Origin: Helcobacillus massiliensis
Lineage (GTDB): Bacteria; Actinomycetota; Actinomycetes; Actinomycetales; Dermabacteraceae
Reading direction: 5' to 3'
DNA: 64,000 nt
Assembly (NCBI RefSeq): GCF_014191425.1
Contig: NZ_JACHWP010000005.1
Span: forward strand, 1 to 64,000
In this document: in pieces, positions 39,911 to 49,299 of the stretch
Layout of the letters: each line of letters opens with the position of its first letter
Position numbering within the stretch: the first letter of the stretch is position 1
Position numbers and translations under genes: made by a program
The notes under the pieces: model-generated
Database searches by the model: none
What the model saw: the letters and a program-made list of their open reading frames with translations, nothing else
What the model was told of the DNA's origin: nothing

Positions 39911-41083
39911 CTACGAATTCTCCTTCATTCGGGCACCGGCTGCCACCGGAACGGACAGCTCGGGGATCTGGAGGGTGAACGTGGAGCCGGCGTCCAGCAC
40001 CGACTGGGCGTTCACACTGCCGCCGTGGTCATTGGCGATGTGCTTGACGATCGCGAGGCCCAGGCCGCTGCCGCCGCGGGCACGCGACCGGGCCTTGTCC
40101 ACGCGAAAGAACCGTTCGAAGACGCGCTCCAGGTCCTCGGGGCTGATGCCCATGCCCTGGTCGCTGACCGACACCTCGATCATGCCGTTGTGGCGACGCG
40201 ACCGGATCGTGACCGTGGAGGACTCCGGGGAGTAGGTGACCGCGTTGGCGATCAGGTTCGACAGCGCCGTGATCAGCATCGAGCGGTTGCCGTACACCAG
40301 CAGGTCGTCCAGAGCCTGGTTCACCAGGCGGATCCCGGCGCCCTCCGCCACCGTCTGGTTCACGGCGATCGCCTGCTCGGCCACATCCGCCATCGACACC
40401 TCGTCGGCGTCCCGCAGGGCACTGGAGCCCTGGATGCGGGACAGTTCGATGATCTCCCGGACCAGGGAGCTCAGGCGCGTCGACTCCGACTGCATGCGCT
40501 GCGCGAAGCGGCGCACTGCGACCGGGTCATCGGCGGCGTCCTCCATCGTCTCAGCCAGGAGGGCGAGGGCGCCGACGGGGGTCTTCAGCTCATGGGACAC
40601 GTTCGCAACGAAGTCGCGGCGAGTGGCCTCCACACGGGTGGCGCGGGTGAGGTCGTCCGCGAGCAGCAGCACGTGGTCGGCGCCGATCGTGCCGATCTTC
40701 ACGGAGATGATGCCGGTGCCGTCGGCTTCGTGGGAGCGGCTGAGCTCCAGGGTCTGGTCGCGGTATCCGCCGTTGGAGCCGACGTCCGTGACCATGTCGA
40801 TGAGGACGGGGGAGGCGAGGCGGGGGTAGTCGCCGTTGGTGGCGCGGACGATGCCGTAGCTGAATGCGAGGGGCGAGGCGCGGACCACGTCACCGGTGCG
40901 GTCCAGCAGCACGTGGGCGGTGGAGATGATCGTGAGGATCTCGGAGGTGACGTCTGCGACGGCCTGGTGCGGGCGCGGCATGTCGACCGTGCGGCGCGAG
41001 TCGTTGCGCTGCAGGGCGACCATGGCGGCCACGCCGAAGACGACGCCGATGGCACCGGCGATGAGAAGAAACAGAAGATCCAC
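39911..41083 (-). CDS. senX3: Sensor histidine kinase, SenX3-like
   Basis: 390 residues. N-terminal membrane segment (LLFLLIAGAIGVVFGVAAMV), a PAS-like region at about 45-150, HisKA with phospho-His in FVANVSHELKTPVGALALLA, and HATPase_c (NLIANAVTYSPESSTVTI; VSDQGMGISPEDLERVFERF; GGSGLGLAIVKHIANDHGG). GTG 41083 lies 6 nt after TAGGGT (41090-41095, minus strand). It forms an operon with regX3; SenX3-RegX3 pairs sense phosphate supply, although the phoU/pst partners are not in this window. Confidence 0.92.
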   Translation of the reverse strand: MDLLFLLIAGAIGVVFGVAAMVALQRNDSRRTVDMPRPHQAVADVTSEILTIISTAHVLLDRTGDVVRASPLAFSYGIVRATNGDYPRLASPVLIDMVTDVGSNGGYRDQTLELSRSHEADGTGIISVKIGTIGADHVLLLADDLTRATRVEATRRDFVANVSHELKTPVGALALLAETMEDAADDPVAVRRFAQRMQSESTRLSSLVREIIELSRIQGSSALRDADEVSMADVAEQAIAVNQTVAEGAGIRLVNQALDDLLVYGNRSMLITALSNLIANAVTYSPESSTVTIRSRRHNGMIEVSVSDQGMGISPEDLERVFERFFRVDKARSRARGGSGLGLAIVKHIANDHGGSVNAQSVLDAGSTFTLQIPELSVPVAAGARMKENS

Positions 41084-41296
41084 CCTTCCACCCTAATCCG
41101 TCCGTTGAGCGGTCCGGTCGTCGGGGCGGCTGGCTGCACGGGGCCGATCGGAGGAATTCACGGCTCGTTCACTTGGAGGTCACGGAGGGATCAAGGTGGG
41201 CCACAGACGAGTGGGCCCGGCCACCTCCGCGCAGGGGCGAGGGACCGGGCCGTTCAGCGGAGATCCGCTCGCGGTGGGCCGACGGATGCCGGGGCG

Positions 41297-41674
41297 TCAG
41301 CCGCGGTTCATCGGCGGGCGGCGGTGCGCCAGACGGTCAGCACCGCGCTCCGCGCCCCGCTGAGCCGCCAGCTGCAGCGCCGCGATGACCGCGCCCGAGA
41401 GGACCGTGTAGAGGCTGATCTTCCACACCGGCAGGGCGTCGTAGGAGGACTCCATCGCGCGGATCTCCTGCTTCGACGCACCCTGCTTCTTGGCGCGCTT
41501 CATCTCCTCCTTGAGTGCCTTGTCGTTGTCCTTCTGCACCTTCGACGTCGGTGCCTGCTCTCCGAACACGACTCCCCAGGCGCCGTTGACGAGCTTCGTG
41601 CCGATGACGCCGGCGAGTGCGCTGGCGGCGGTCATCGCGAGCTTCGTGGCGATGCCGTGGTTCTGCTTGGCCAT
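41297..41674 (-). CDS. DUF4235 membrane protein
   Basis: 125 residues. Two membrane segments flank a charged helical loop: MTAASALAGVIGTKLVNGAW near the N-terminus and SLYTVLSGAVIAALQLAAQR near the C-terminus, the DUF4235 pattern of actinobacteria. Basic C-terminus. Function unknown. The preceding intergenic stretch 41084-41296 contains the senX3 promoter and no gene that I can see. Confidence 0.85.
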   Translation of the reverse strand: MAKQNHGIATKLAMTAASALAGVIGTKLVNGAWGVVFGEQAPTSKVQKDNDKALKEEMKRAKKQGASKQEIRAMESSYDALPVWKISLYTVLSGAVIAALQLAAQRGAERGADRLAHRRPPMNRG

Positions 41675-41776
41675 GGATATCTGCCCTTCTGTGGTTCCGG
41701 ATGCGCGAGAGAGTCTACGCGCCGTGTCTGGCCGGGCACCGGGAGGCCGGGCCCGGCCGGGCGCTGTGCGCGGGAC

Positions 41777-42838
41777 TCAGAGGTTCTCCTTCGCCCATTC
41801 GTCCAGGCGGTCCTCCTTCAGCGCGGTGCGGAACTTCTCCATTCCGGCGTCGTCGGTCGCCACCACGGACGCACCGCCCGAGGTGGTGGTGGGGTCGCCG
41901 TGCGGCATGGAGCCGTAGGTGATGTCCTCCGAGCGGAGACCGCGGTTCGCCAGCCCCAGCTGCGCCACCTTCGTACCGGTGAGGCCGTCGTCCACCGTCA
42001 TGTACGGGGTGATGTCGCCGGCGAGCTGCTGGATCTTGTTCGGATCGGACAGGGTGTCCCCGGAGAGGATCTTCCCGACCAGAGCGCTGAGCAGCGCGCG
42101 CTGGTTGGCGTTGCGGTCGAAGTCGCCGCCCGGAAGCTGCTTGCGCTGGCGGACGAACGTCAGCGCTGTCTCGCCGTCCATGTGCTGGGTGCCCTGGGTG
42201 AACTGGATGCCGTCGCCCTCGAAGCTGCGGGACACCTTCACGTCCACACCGCCGAGGGTGTCGACGATCTTCTTGATGCCGTCGAAGTCCACCAGCGCCA
42301 CGTGGTCGATCTTCGTTCCCACGTACTTCTCCACGGTCTGCGTGGCCAGCGGGACACCGCCGTAGGCGAGTGCCGAGTTGATGCGGTCCTTGCCGTGGCC
42401 GGGGATGTCGATGTACAGGTCGCGCGGGAACGACAGCACATAGGCGTGCTTGTTGTCCGCATCGATGTGCACCAGCATCATGACGTCGGAGCGCTGACCG
42501 GTGACGGTCTTCGCCTCCTCGCCGCTGCGCTTGTCCGAGCCGAGCAGGAGGATGTTCGTGCCCTTGCCCTGCGCTTCGCGGTCCTTCTTATCCAGCGTCA
42601 CGAAGTCCACGTTCTTCTGGTACTTGTCGTTGAGGGAGAAGAAGTAGCCGCCCACCACGGCGGCGGCGACCAGCGCGAGGATCAGAACAGCGGACAGGCC
42701 GCAGCACAGGCCCTTGCGGCGGCGCGACCGGCGGCGGCCCGTCGGCGCGGCCTCATCAGCGGCGAGCGCGCCGTCGTCGGGGCCGTCGAAGTCGTCACGG
42801 TCGAACAGGTCGTCGCGGTCGTCATGGGTGGAGCTCAT
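41777..42838 (-). CDS. LytR-CpsA-Psr (LCP) family protein
   Basis: 353 residues. Acidic cytoplasmic N-terminus, a single membrane segment (GLSAVLILALVAAAVVGGYF) and an extracellular LCP domain with NILLLGSDKRSG, VLSFPRDLYIDIPGHGKDRI, NSALAYGG and TFVRQRKQLPGGDFDRNANQ. These supply the conserved Arg/Asp residues that bind the polyprenyl-pyrophosphate glycopolymer donor. It is the second LCP enzyme in the window, smaller and more canonical than that at 29576. It starts 20 nt after trmB. Confidence 0.93.
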   Translation of the reverse strand: MSSTHDDRDDLFDRDDFDGPDDGALAADEAAPTGRRRSRRRKGLCCGLSAVLILALVAAAVVGGYFFSLNDKYQKNVDFVTLDKKDREAQGKGTNILLLGSDKRSGEEAKTVTGQRSDVMMLVHIDADNKHAYVLSFPRDLYIDIPGHGKDRINSALAYGGVPLATQTVEKYVGTKIDHVALVDFDGIKKIVDTLGGVDVKVSRSFEGDGIQFTQGTQHMDGETALTFVRQRKQLPGGDFDRNANQRALLSALVGKILSGDTLSDPNKIQQLAGDITPYMTVDDGLTGTKVAQLGLANRGLRSEDITYGSMPHGDPTTTSGGASVVATDDAGMEKFRTALKEDRLDEWAKENL

Positions 42839-42858
42839 CGGCAGGTCCCCTCGGATGC

Positions 42859-43752
42859 TCAGCGGGTCGTGGGTTCAGAGGCGGCGCTGCCGTCCTCGGT
42901 TGCGCTCGCCGCCGGTGCAGCCGGCTTCTGAGCAGAATAGGAGAGGTCCCAGATGAGGCGGCCGGCGCGCAGCGCCTTCCCCTCGAACGCGGTGCGGACA
43001 CGGCGCTCGAACCGCGGAGCCCACCCCGTGGCGGGGGAGTCCTCCGGGATCTCGTCAGTGGTGGAACCCGTCGGCCTCGGGCCGTCCGGGTGGTCGTTGG
43101 TGAAGAGGCCGCGGGCGGCCACCGTCTCGAAGGCGTGCGCCTGGTGGCTGGCGTAGTCCGCCCAGTCCGTTGCGGTGCGGACCCGGCCGCCCGGCTTCAG
43201 CAGGGTGTGCAGCTCCTCCAGGAAACCGGCGGAGACGAGGCGGCGCTTGTGGTGCTTCGTCTTGTGCCACGGGTCGGCGAAGAAGATCCACACCTCCTCC
43301 ACGCTGCTCTCCGGCAACAGGCCGGGCAGGGAGTGCTCAGCATCGAACTCGAGGATGCGGAGGTTCTGCGGCAGGCCCAGGCGCTGCAGGTGCACGACGG
43401 TCTGGGCGTTGCCCGGCCCCCACACTTCGAACGCGAGGAAGTTGTGGTCCGGCATATCCGCTGCGGCCTGGGCGATGTTGTCGCCCTGACCGGAGCCGAT
43501 CTCGATGATCAGCGGATTGTCGTTGCCGAACAGCTTCACCGGGTCCAGGCGCACATCCGGGTGGATGAGAGTGTCCCGCTCGCCCTGGGGAACGTCCAGC
43601 ATGTACTGCTCGTGGTGGGCGTCCCACGCCTCGGTCTGCTCCTCGGTGAGGCGGCGGCCGCGGCGCACGAAGCTGACGATCTCGCGGCGGGGACGGGAGG
43701 CGGCGGCACTGCGGGTCCGGCCACTGTTCTCAGTCGGGGTCTGTTCAGGCAT
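42859..43752 (-). CDS. trmB: tRNA (guanine-N7-)-methyltransferase
   Basis: SAM-dependent enzyme making m7G46 in tRNA. 297 residues. LIIEIGSGQGDNIAQAAADM (SAM loop), FLAFEVWGPGN, VWIFFADPWHKTKHHKRRLV (family signature) and the C-terminal GWAPRFERRVR. N- and C-terminal extensions are longer than usual for TrmB. ATG 43752 overlaps the stop of the Rieske gene by 8 nt, indicating coupling. An ATG 21 nt upstream would overlap the Rieske frame more without a better ribosome site. Confidence 0.93.
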   Translation of the reverse strand: MPEQTPTENSGRTRSAAASRPRREIVSFVRRGRRLTEEQTEAWDAHHEQYMLDVPQGERDTLIHPDVRLDPVKLFGNDNPLIIEIGSGQGDNIAQAAADMPDHNFLAFEVWGPGNAQTVVHLQRLGLPQNLRILEFDAEHSLPGLLPESSVEEVWIFFADPWHKTKHHKRRLVSAGFLEELHTLLKPGGRVRTATDWADYASHQAHAFETVAARGLFTNDHPDGPRPTGSTTDEIPEDSPATGWAPRFERRVRTAFEGKALRAGRLIWDLSYSAQKPAAPAASATEDGSAASEPTTR

Positions 43753-44194
43753 CAGCGCGGGACACCTTGCCATCGGTGACGGTCAGCTTCACGGTGGGCA
43801 GGGGCTCCACGGCAGGGCCCTGCTCCGGAGTGCCGTCCTTCAGTTCGAAGGTGGAGCCGTGGCAGGGGCAGTGCAGCACCTCGTCCTGCGGGGACAGAGC
43901 GCAGCCCTGATGGGTGCAGTAGCCGGAGTAGCCGGTGAGGTCCTCCCCGGAGCCCCGCACAACCGCGACGTAGCCGCGTGATCCGCCGAAGTCCACCACG
44001 GTGGTGGCGTTCTCCGGGATCTCATCGAGGCTCACCTGGCCGGACGCGTCACTGGTCACGGACGACGGCTTGTCGGGGTTCTTGCCGCGGTCGGGGCCGC
44101 AGCCGGTCATCGCGATCGCCGCGGCGCCGGTGACGCCGAGGGCACCGAGGGTGCGGCGGCGCAGGCAGGGCTGGGAGAGCGGAGAGTCAGTCAT
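43745..44194 (-). CDS. Small Rieske [2Fe-2S] protein, Tat-type lipoprotein
   Basis: 149 residues. Twin-arginine signal LRRRTLGALGVTGAAAIAMT with lipobox MTGC, then a Rieske domain whose ligands are CTHQGC and CPCHGS. It is far shorter than QcrA and stands apart from any cytochrome bc complex, so it resembles the orphan Rieske lipoproteins of actinobacteria with unknown electron partner. ATG 44194 lies 6 nt after TAGTCT (44201-44206, minus strand). Cotranscribed with trmB. Confidence 0.9.
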   Translation of the reverse strand: MTDSPLSQPCLRRRTLGALGVTGAAAIAMTGCGPDRGKNPDKPSSVTSDASGQVSLDEIPENATTVVDFGGSRGYVAVVRGSGEDLTGYSGYCTHQGCALSPQDEVLHCPCHGSTFELKDGTPEQGPAVEPLPTVKLTVTDGKVSRADA

Positions 44195-44203
44195 GTCCAC
44201 AGA

Positions 44204-45319
44204 CTACCCGGACCGATCCGATTCCTTCGGCGGAGCCTGGTCGTCCGGGCGCGGATTCACAGCGAGCCAGTGGTCCGCCTCCGCCACGAGGACGCCTCGG
44301 CGCACGGTGATCGGCTCACCGGTGCGGGCGGACTCTGCGACGCTCCGGCACATCTCGGCCTGCCGCGCCTCATCGCGTTCGAAGTACTCCAGCGTGCCGC
44401 TGTGCACCGGCTCCAGGCAGAGACGGTCCCAGGCGGGCAGGCCGGCGGCGATCTGGCGGGCGCGCAGGAACTCCGCATCGATGATGGTCCCGGTGATCAG
44501 AACGATGGCGGCGAGCCACGCCAGCACGAGGATCCCGATGAGGGAGTTCAGGGTGGTGAGGATCTGGGCGTAGGAGGTGATGATCTCCAGCAGCCAGCCG
44601 AGGGCCGCTGCCGCCCCGAACAGGGTGAGGACGCTGAGCGCGGAACCGGCGGTGATGAGCCGCTCGTACGGCAGGCGCACGTTCGGCACGTACACGGAGG
44701 TGAAGGAGATCAGCACCGTGATGAGCAGCAGCAGGATCGGCCATTTGATGATGCTCCAGGTGTCGAAGGCGGCCTCCGGGACGCCGATGTGGACGCCGAC
44801 TCGGCGGGAGAACTCGTTGCCGAGCAGCAGCACGATCATCGCGAGGGTGAACAGGACCATCAGCAGGACCGTTTCGCCGAGCACCACGAGGCGGAACCAG
44901 AGGAAGCTGCGGCCCTCGCGGGTGTTGTACACCCGGTGCATGGTGCGGTGGTAGGCGGCCACGCCGTTCGAGCTGGAGATGAGGGACCCGGCGATGCCGA
45001 GCACGAGGCCGGGCAGACCGCCGCCGGTGGTGGACAGCGTCAGCACGGCGCGCTCCCACGGTTCCGGGTCGGCGGTGGGGAAGATCTGGGTGATGAGGGA
45101 GCCGACGGCGCTGACGCTCTGCTCCTCGATGCCGAGCATCGACAGGATCGAGATCAGCGCGATCGAGGCGGGCAGGGAGGACAGCAGGGCGTAGAAGGTC
45201 ATGGTGGCGGCGACATCCCACACCTGCACTTCGAGCATGCGCACTCCCACTCGGTGCAGAACGTGGATCACCGTGAGGCGCGGACGCCTCACGGTGATCT
45301 CAGACTTCTGCGAGCCCAT
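44204..45319 (-). CDS. YihY/UPF0761 (BrkB-like) family membrane protein
   Basis: 371 residues with six predicted membrane segments. Family landmarks: DVAATMTFYALLSSLPASIA, GLPGLVLGIAGSLISSSNGV, AAYHRTMHRVYNTREGR, SVYVPNVRLPYERLITAGSA. The C-terminal cytoplasmic tail is about 90 residues. Although once annotated as ribonuclease BN, the family is a membrane protein of unsettled function. It starts 23 nt after bioY on the same strand. Confidence 0.9.
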   Translation of the reverse strand: MGSQKSEITVRRPRLTVIHVLHRVGVRMLEVQVWDVAATMTFYALLSSLPASIALISILSMLGIEEQSVSAVGSLITQIFPTADPEPWERAVLTLSTTGGGLPGLVLGIAGSLISSSNGVAAYHRTMHRVYNTREGRSFLWFRLVVLGETVLLMVLFTLAMIVLLLGNEFSRRVGVHIGVPEAAFDTWSIIKWPILLLLITVLISFTSVYVPNVRLPYERLITAGSALSVLTLFGAAAALGWLLEIITSYAQILTTLNSLIGILVLAWLAAIVLITGTIIDAEFLRARQIAAGLPAWDRLCLEPVHSGTLEYFERDEARQAEMCRSVAESARTGEPITVRRGVLVAEADHWLAVNPRPDDQAPPKESDRSG

Positions 45320-45342
45320 GCCGACGATTCAGCGGCGGCGAA

Positions 45343-45939
45343 TCAGGCGCGCTTGTCGCCCACCAGCTTCCACGCGGCCGGAAGCAGCGCAGCCGCGGCG
45401 ACGGCCTTCACGATGTCGCCCGGGATGAACGGCACGAGGCCCTGCACGAGGGTGGTGGAGAGGTCAGCGCCGGTGGCCAGAGCGAGCCACGGGAGGCCGG
45501 CGGCGTACACCAGGGCGGTGGCGGCGATCGCCGCCAGGACGGTGCGCCAGGCGGAGCGGTCAGCGCCGCGACGGGCAGCGACGCCGAGGGCGGCGGCCGC
45601 GAGCACGTAGCCGATCACGTAGCCGAAGGAGGCGGCGGCGACACCGGTGGAGGACCAGCCTGCGAGCACGGGAGCGCCCACGGCCGCGAGCACGGCGTAC
45701 AGGCCGACGGCGGCGGTGCCGCGCGCCGGGCCGAGGCTCGCGCCGACCAGGAGGGCGCCGAAGGTGGCGAGGGTCAGTGGCACTGGGGTGAACGGCAGCG
45801 GAATCGACACCTGGGAGATGAGCGTCAGGGCCGCGGTTCCGGCGAGCACCAGGGCGATGGTGCGGGCTGCGGAGGAAGCGGGCAGGAATCGCTCGGACAG
45901 CACGGGGCGGTGCGCCAGCGTCGTTGCGGAGGAGGTCAC
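45343..45939 (-). CDS. bioY: Biotin transporter BioY (ECF S component)
   Basis: 198 residues, six membrane segments. BioY blocks: SQVSIPLPFTPVPLTLATFG, GASLGPARGTAAVGLYAVLA, FGYVIGYVLAAAALG, VPFIPGDIVKAVAAAALLPA. No BioM/BioN ATPase and permease genes are nearby, so it works alone or with a shared ECF module elsewhere. Start GTG 45939. The biotin-repressor type of control could not be recognised in the 61-nt upstream gap. Confidence 0.92.
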   Translation of the reverse strand: MTSSATTLAHRPVLSERFLPASSAARTIALVLAGTAALTLISQVSIPLPFTPVPLTLATFGALLVGASLGPARGTAAVGLYAVLAAVGAPVLAGWSSTGVAAASFGYVIGYVLAAAALGVAARRGADRSAWRTVLAAIAATALVYAAGLPWLALATGADLSTTLVQGLVPFIPGDIVKAVAAAALLPAAWKLVGDKRA

Positions 45940-46000
45940 AGCGTTGATCCTTGGGTTGGGCGAACTGGTCAGTGCGGCGGCGGTGCGGCGGTGGGACGGG

Positions 46001-48562
46001 TCAGCTCGTGTGAGCGTCCGGCTCCCCCTCCGCGTCCGACGGTGCGCCCTCAGGATACTCCCAGGGCGACTCGGGGTCGGCGGGGACCGTGCTGGAGACG
46101 ACGGTGCCGTCGGCCCGCACGTCCCCGACGGAGGACGGCGTGCGCAGCTCCCCGGGCGCCAGCACCGGGCCGTGGCCGTCCAGGGCGACGGCGACGCCGT
46201 CCGCTGTCACGCGGACGCGCTGCCCGCGCACATCGACCTCGATCTCGGGGCCGTCCAGCAGCGTGAAGGCGATCTCGTCCGCGGTGACGCGCACCTCGAA
46301 GCGGGAGCCGCGCACCAGCAGGCTGAACTCGAGGGACGGCCAGGCCGCCGGCAGCCGCGGATCGAACTCGAGCTGCTCGCTGTCGCTGCGCAGCCCGCCG
46401 AAGCCGTGGACGAGGGCGTTCCAGATGCCGCCGGCGGAGGCGATGTGGACACCGTCGCTGGTGTTCTGGTGCAGGTTCGCGAGGTCCACGAACAGGCCGT
46501 CCATGAAGTAGTCCATCGCGAGGTCCTGGTGGCCCACTTCCGCCGCGATGATCGACTGCACGACCGCGCTCAGCGTGGAGTCGCCGGTGGTGATCGGGTC
46601 GTAGTACTCGAAGTCGGCGCGCTTCTGCTCGAGGGTGAACTCGCTGCCGCGCAGGAACAGTGCGAGCACCACATCGGCCTGCTTGATCACCTGGAATCGG
46701 TAGATCACCAGCGGGTGGAAGTTCAGCAGGAGCGGGAAGCGGTCCTTCGGCGTATTGGCCACGTCCCACACTTCGCGGTCCAGGAACTGGTCGTCCTGCG
46801 GGTGGATGCCGAAGTTCTCGTCCCAGCCGATGTACATGCCCTCGGCGCAGTGGCGCCATTCCGCGATCTCGCCCTCGTCGATGTCCAGGCGCTCCACCAG
46901 GGTGCGGTAGGCGCCCGGGTCGCGCTCGGCGAGCTCGGTGACGACTTCGGCGGCCTTCGCCAGGTTGTTCTTCGCCATCACGTTGGTGAACAGGTTGTTG
47001 TTCACCACGGTGGTGTACTCATCCGGGCCGGTGACGCCGTGGATGTAGAACACGGCTTCGCCGTTGGAGCGCCAGAAGCCGAGATCGGCCCACATACGGG
47101 CGGTCTCCACCAGCACCTCCACGCCCTGGGAGTCCATGAACTGCTGGTCGCCGGAGACGGTGGTGTAGGTGTTGAAAGCCCACGCGATGTCGGCGTCGAT
47201 GTGGTACTGCGCGGTGCCGGCGGCGTAGTAGGCGGAGGCCTCCTCGCCGGTGATGGTGCGCCAGGGGAACAGTGCGCCGCGCTGGTTCAGCACGGTGGCG
47301 CGGCGGCGCGCGGACTCCAGCAGGCCGTAGCGGAAGCGCAGGGCGTTGCGGGCCCATTCCGGAGAGGTGAAGGACAGGAACGGGACCACGTAGATGTCGG
47401 TGTCCCAGAAGTAGTGGCCCTCGTACCCGGAGCCGGTGACGCCCTTGGCGGGGATTCCGCGGCCGTCGGCGCGCGCAGCGGCCTGAGCGAGCTGATAGAT
47501 GCACCAGCGGATCGCCTGCTGGATGTGCTCAGCGCCCTCCACGCGGACATCGGAGCGGCTCCAGAAGTCCTCGAGGAACTCCGCCTGCCACTGGTGGTAC
47601 TGGGCGAACCCGTACTTGCGGACCCGGTCCAGGGTGCGGCCGGTGCGGTCGGCCAGCTCGCGGCCGGGAGCGTGGGAGCCGTAGTGGTAGGCCACGGCCT
47701 TCGTCACGGCCAGGCGCTCACCCTCCGCGAGCTCCGCCCGGAACACCGTGCGGCCGAGGTCCTCGGAGACATCGGTGGCGAGGTCGACATCGACCCCGTC
47801 GGCCGTGGCGACGTCGTGGTCGCAGGCCACGGACACGCCGATGCCGGAATGGGCGGTGCGGTAGCCCAGGTGGATCCGCCCGTCCCGCTGCTGGGTGTGC
47901 TCGGTGTGCAGCACGCGGTGGTCGAACTTCGCGGCCTTGCGAGGGTCGGCGCTGCCCTGGTCGGTGGTGCCGCCCGCTTCGCGGTCGAGGTCCTCGCGGT
48001 TGAGGACCTGGGAGGAGATGAGGATGGGGGCGGTGCCCTTGACCATCTCCACCTCGTAGGTCATCAGCGCGAGGTGCCGGTCGGTGAAGGACACCATGCG
48101 AGTGGAGGTGACGCGGACGTGCTTGCCGGCGGGGGTGCGCCACAGCACGCGGCGTCGCAGCACGCCCTCGCGGAAGTCGAGGGAGCGCTCGTAGTCGAGG
48201 ATGTCCGCCTTGGACAGCACGAGCGGCTCATCGTCCACGTACAGCTTGATGACGGTCGAATCGGGGACGCCCACGATGGTCTGACCGGCGGTGGCGAAGC
48301 CGTAGGCGGACTCCGCGTGGTGGATGTCCCAGGTCTCGTGGAAGCCGTTGAGGAAGGTGCCGTGCTCGGTGGCGTCACGGCCCTCCTCAGGGGTGGCGCG
48401 CATGCCGAGGTAGCCGTTGGCAGAGGCGAAGATCGTTTCGGTGACGCCGAGGTCGCCACCGGGTCGGCTCTCCACCAGGCGCCACGGGTCGACCGGGAAC
48501 TGCTGGCGGTCCATCGGGTCGCGCCGGTGCGCGTGCGTGGTGTCGTGCGGGCGGGGAGTCAT
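46001..48562 (-). CDS. Glycoside hydrolase family 65 disaccharide phosphorylase
   Basis: Cytoplasmic phosphorylase of the maltose/trehalose/kojibiose type, releasing beta-glucose 1-phosphate. 853 residues: N-terminal beta-sandwich (ETIFASANGYLGMRATPEEG), the (alpha/alpha)6 barrel with YEGHYFWDTDIYVVPFLSFT and the catalytic acid Glu in HGVTGPDEYTTVVNNNLF (about residue 510), phosphate-site region HQNTSDGVHIASAGGIWNAL, and a C-terminal jelly roll. Start ATG 48562 overlaps the beta-phosphoglucomutase stop (ATGA). The substrate disaccharide cannot be decided by eye. Confidence 0.92.
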   Translation of the reverse strand: MTPRPHDTTHAHRRDPMDRQQFPVDPWRLVESRPGGDLGVTETIFASANGYLGMRATPEEGRDATEHGTFLNGFHETWDIHHAESAYGFATAGQTIVGVPDSTVIKLYVDDEPLVLSKADILDYERSLDFREGVLRRRVLWRTPAGKHVRVTSTRMVSFTDRHLALMTYEVEMVKGTAPILISSQVLNREDLDREAGGTTDQGSADPRKAAKFDHRVLHTEHTQQRDGRIHLGYRTAHSGIGVSVACDHDVATADGVDVDLATDVSEDLGRTVFRAELAEGERLAVTKAVAYHYGSHAPGRELADRTGRTLDRVRKYGFAQYHQWQAEFLEDFWSRSDVRVEGAEHIQQAIRWCIYQLAQAAARADGRGIPAKGVTGSGYEGHYFWDTDIYVVPFLSFTSPEWARNALRFRYGLLESARRRATVLNQRGALFPWRTITGEEASAYYAAGTAQYHIDADIAWAFNTYTTVSGDQQFMDSQGVEVLVETARMWADLGFWRSNGEAVFYIHGVTGPDEYTTVVNNNLFTNVMAKNNLAKAAEVVTELAERDPGAYRTLVERLDIDEGEIAEWRHCAEGMYIGWDENFGIHPQDDQFLDREVWDVANTPKDRFPLLLNFHPLVIYRFQVIKQADVVLALFLRGSEFTLEQKRADFEYYDPITTGDSTLSAVVQSIIAAEVGHQDLAMDYFMDGLFVDLANLHQNTSDGVHIASAGGIWNALVHGFGGLRSDSEQLEFDPRLPAAWPSLEFSLLVRGSRFEVRVTADEIAFTLLDGPEIEVDVRGQRVRVTADGVAVALDGHGPVLAPGELRTPSSVGDVRADGTVVSSTVPADPESPWEYPEGAPSDAEGEPDAHTS

Positions 48563-49299
48563 GCGAGCACCCCCAAGTCGTCCACCACGAGGGTCGCGCC
48601 GGCGGCGTACAGCTTCTCTGCTCCCACGCCGCGGTTCACGCCGAGGACGGCGGCGAACGGCCCGGCGGCGCCGGCCTTCACCCCGGAGACGGCATCTTCG
48701 ACCACGAGGGCGGCGGCGGGGTCCGCGCCGAGCTGTTCGGCGGCGTGGACGAACGTGTCGGGAGCGGGCTTGCCCGGCAGTCCCTCGCGCTCGGCCACGT
48801 TGCCGTCCACGATCACGCCGAACCGGTCGAGGAGACCGGCGGCGGTCAGCACCTCTTCCGCGTTGCGGGAGGAGGAGACCACGGCGATGCGCACGTCGTC
48901 GCTGAGGGAGTCGAGCAGCGCCACAGTGCCGGGGTACGGCTGGACCCCCTCCTCGCGCAGCAGGGTGAGGACGAGGTCGTTCTTGCGGTTGCCGAGGCCG
49001 CACACCGTCTCGGTGGACGGGTCATCGGTCTTCTCGCCCCAGGGCAGGTCGATGCCGCGGGACTTCAGAAAGGAGTCGACGCCCTCATAGCGGGGCTTGC
49101 CGTCCACGTAGTCGAAGTAGTCGTGATCCGTGTACGGCTCGCTGATGCCGCGCTCGGTGAGGAACTCGGTGAACATGCGGTCCCAGGCCCGCATGTGGAC
49201 CTCGGCGGTCGGTGTGATCACTCCGTCCATGTCGAACAGGATCGCTGGGAAGTCGGAGAGGCGGAATTCGGCCACGCTGGGGTGCTTCGACGTATTCAC
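48559..49299 (-). CDS. Beta-phosphoglucomutase (HAD superfamily)
   Basis: Converts beta-glucose 1-phosphate from the GH65 enzyme into glucose 6-phosphate. 246 residues. Motif I ILFDMDGVITPTAEVH (nucleophile Asp and acid/base Asp), cap region with DYVDGKPRYEGVDSFLKSRG, motif II VVSSSRN, motif III Lys in GLPGKPAPDTF, motif IV VVEDAVSGVKAG. GTG 49299 is 7 nt past TATCGT (49307-49312, minus strand), giving a leaderless bicistronic message with the phosphorylase gene. Confidence 0.93.
   Translation of the reverse strand: MNTSKHPSVAEFRLSDFPAILFDMDGVITPTAEVHMRAWDRMFTEFLTERGISEPYTDHDYFDYVDGKPRYEGVDSFLKSRGIDLPWGEKTDDPSTETVCGLGNRKNDLVLTLLREEGVQPYPGTVALLDSLSDDVRIAVVSSSRNAEEVLTAAGLLDRFGVIVDGNVAEREGLPGKPAPDTFVHAAEQLGADPAAALVVEDAVSGVKAGAAGPFAAVLGVNRGVGAEKLYAAGATLVVDDLGVLA

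Noticed and set aside
39899-42931. 1010-codon plus-strand frame
   Set aside because: Antisense to senX3, DUF4235 and LCP genes; its translation is Gly/Val/His/Asp-rich low complexity without domain motifs.
45940-46000. Riboswitch or BirA-type site upstream of bioY
   Set aside because: The 61-nt gap shows no recognisable dyad matching a biotin operator.
48563-49003. Longer N-terminus for the GH65 protein
   Set aside because: The in-frame extension is Arg-rich shadow of the beta-phosphoglucomutase gene; the ATGA overlap at 48559-48562 gives the proper start.
45647-49090. Uninterrupted 1147-codon plus-strand frame
   Set aside because: It runs antisense to bioY, the GH65 phosphorylase and beta-phosphoglucomutase, all with clear motifs. 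Long antisense frames are expected in DNA this GC-rich.
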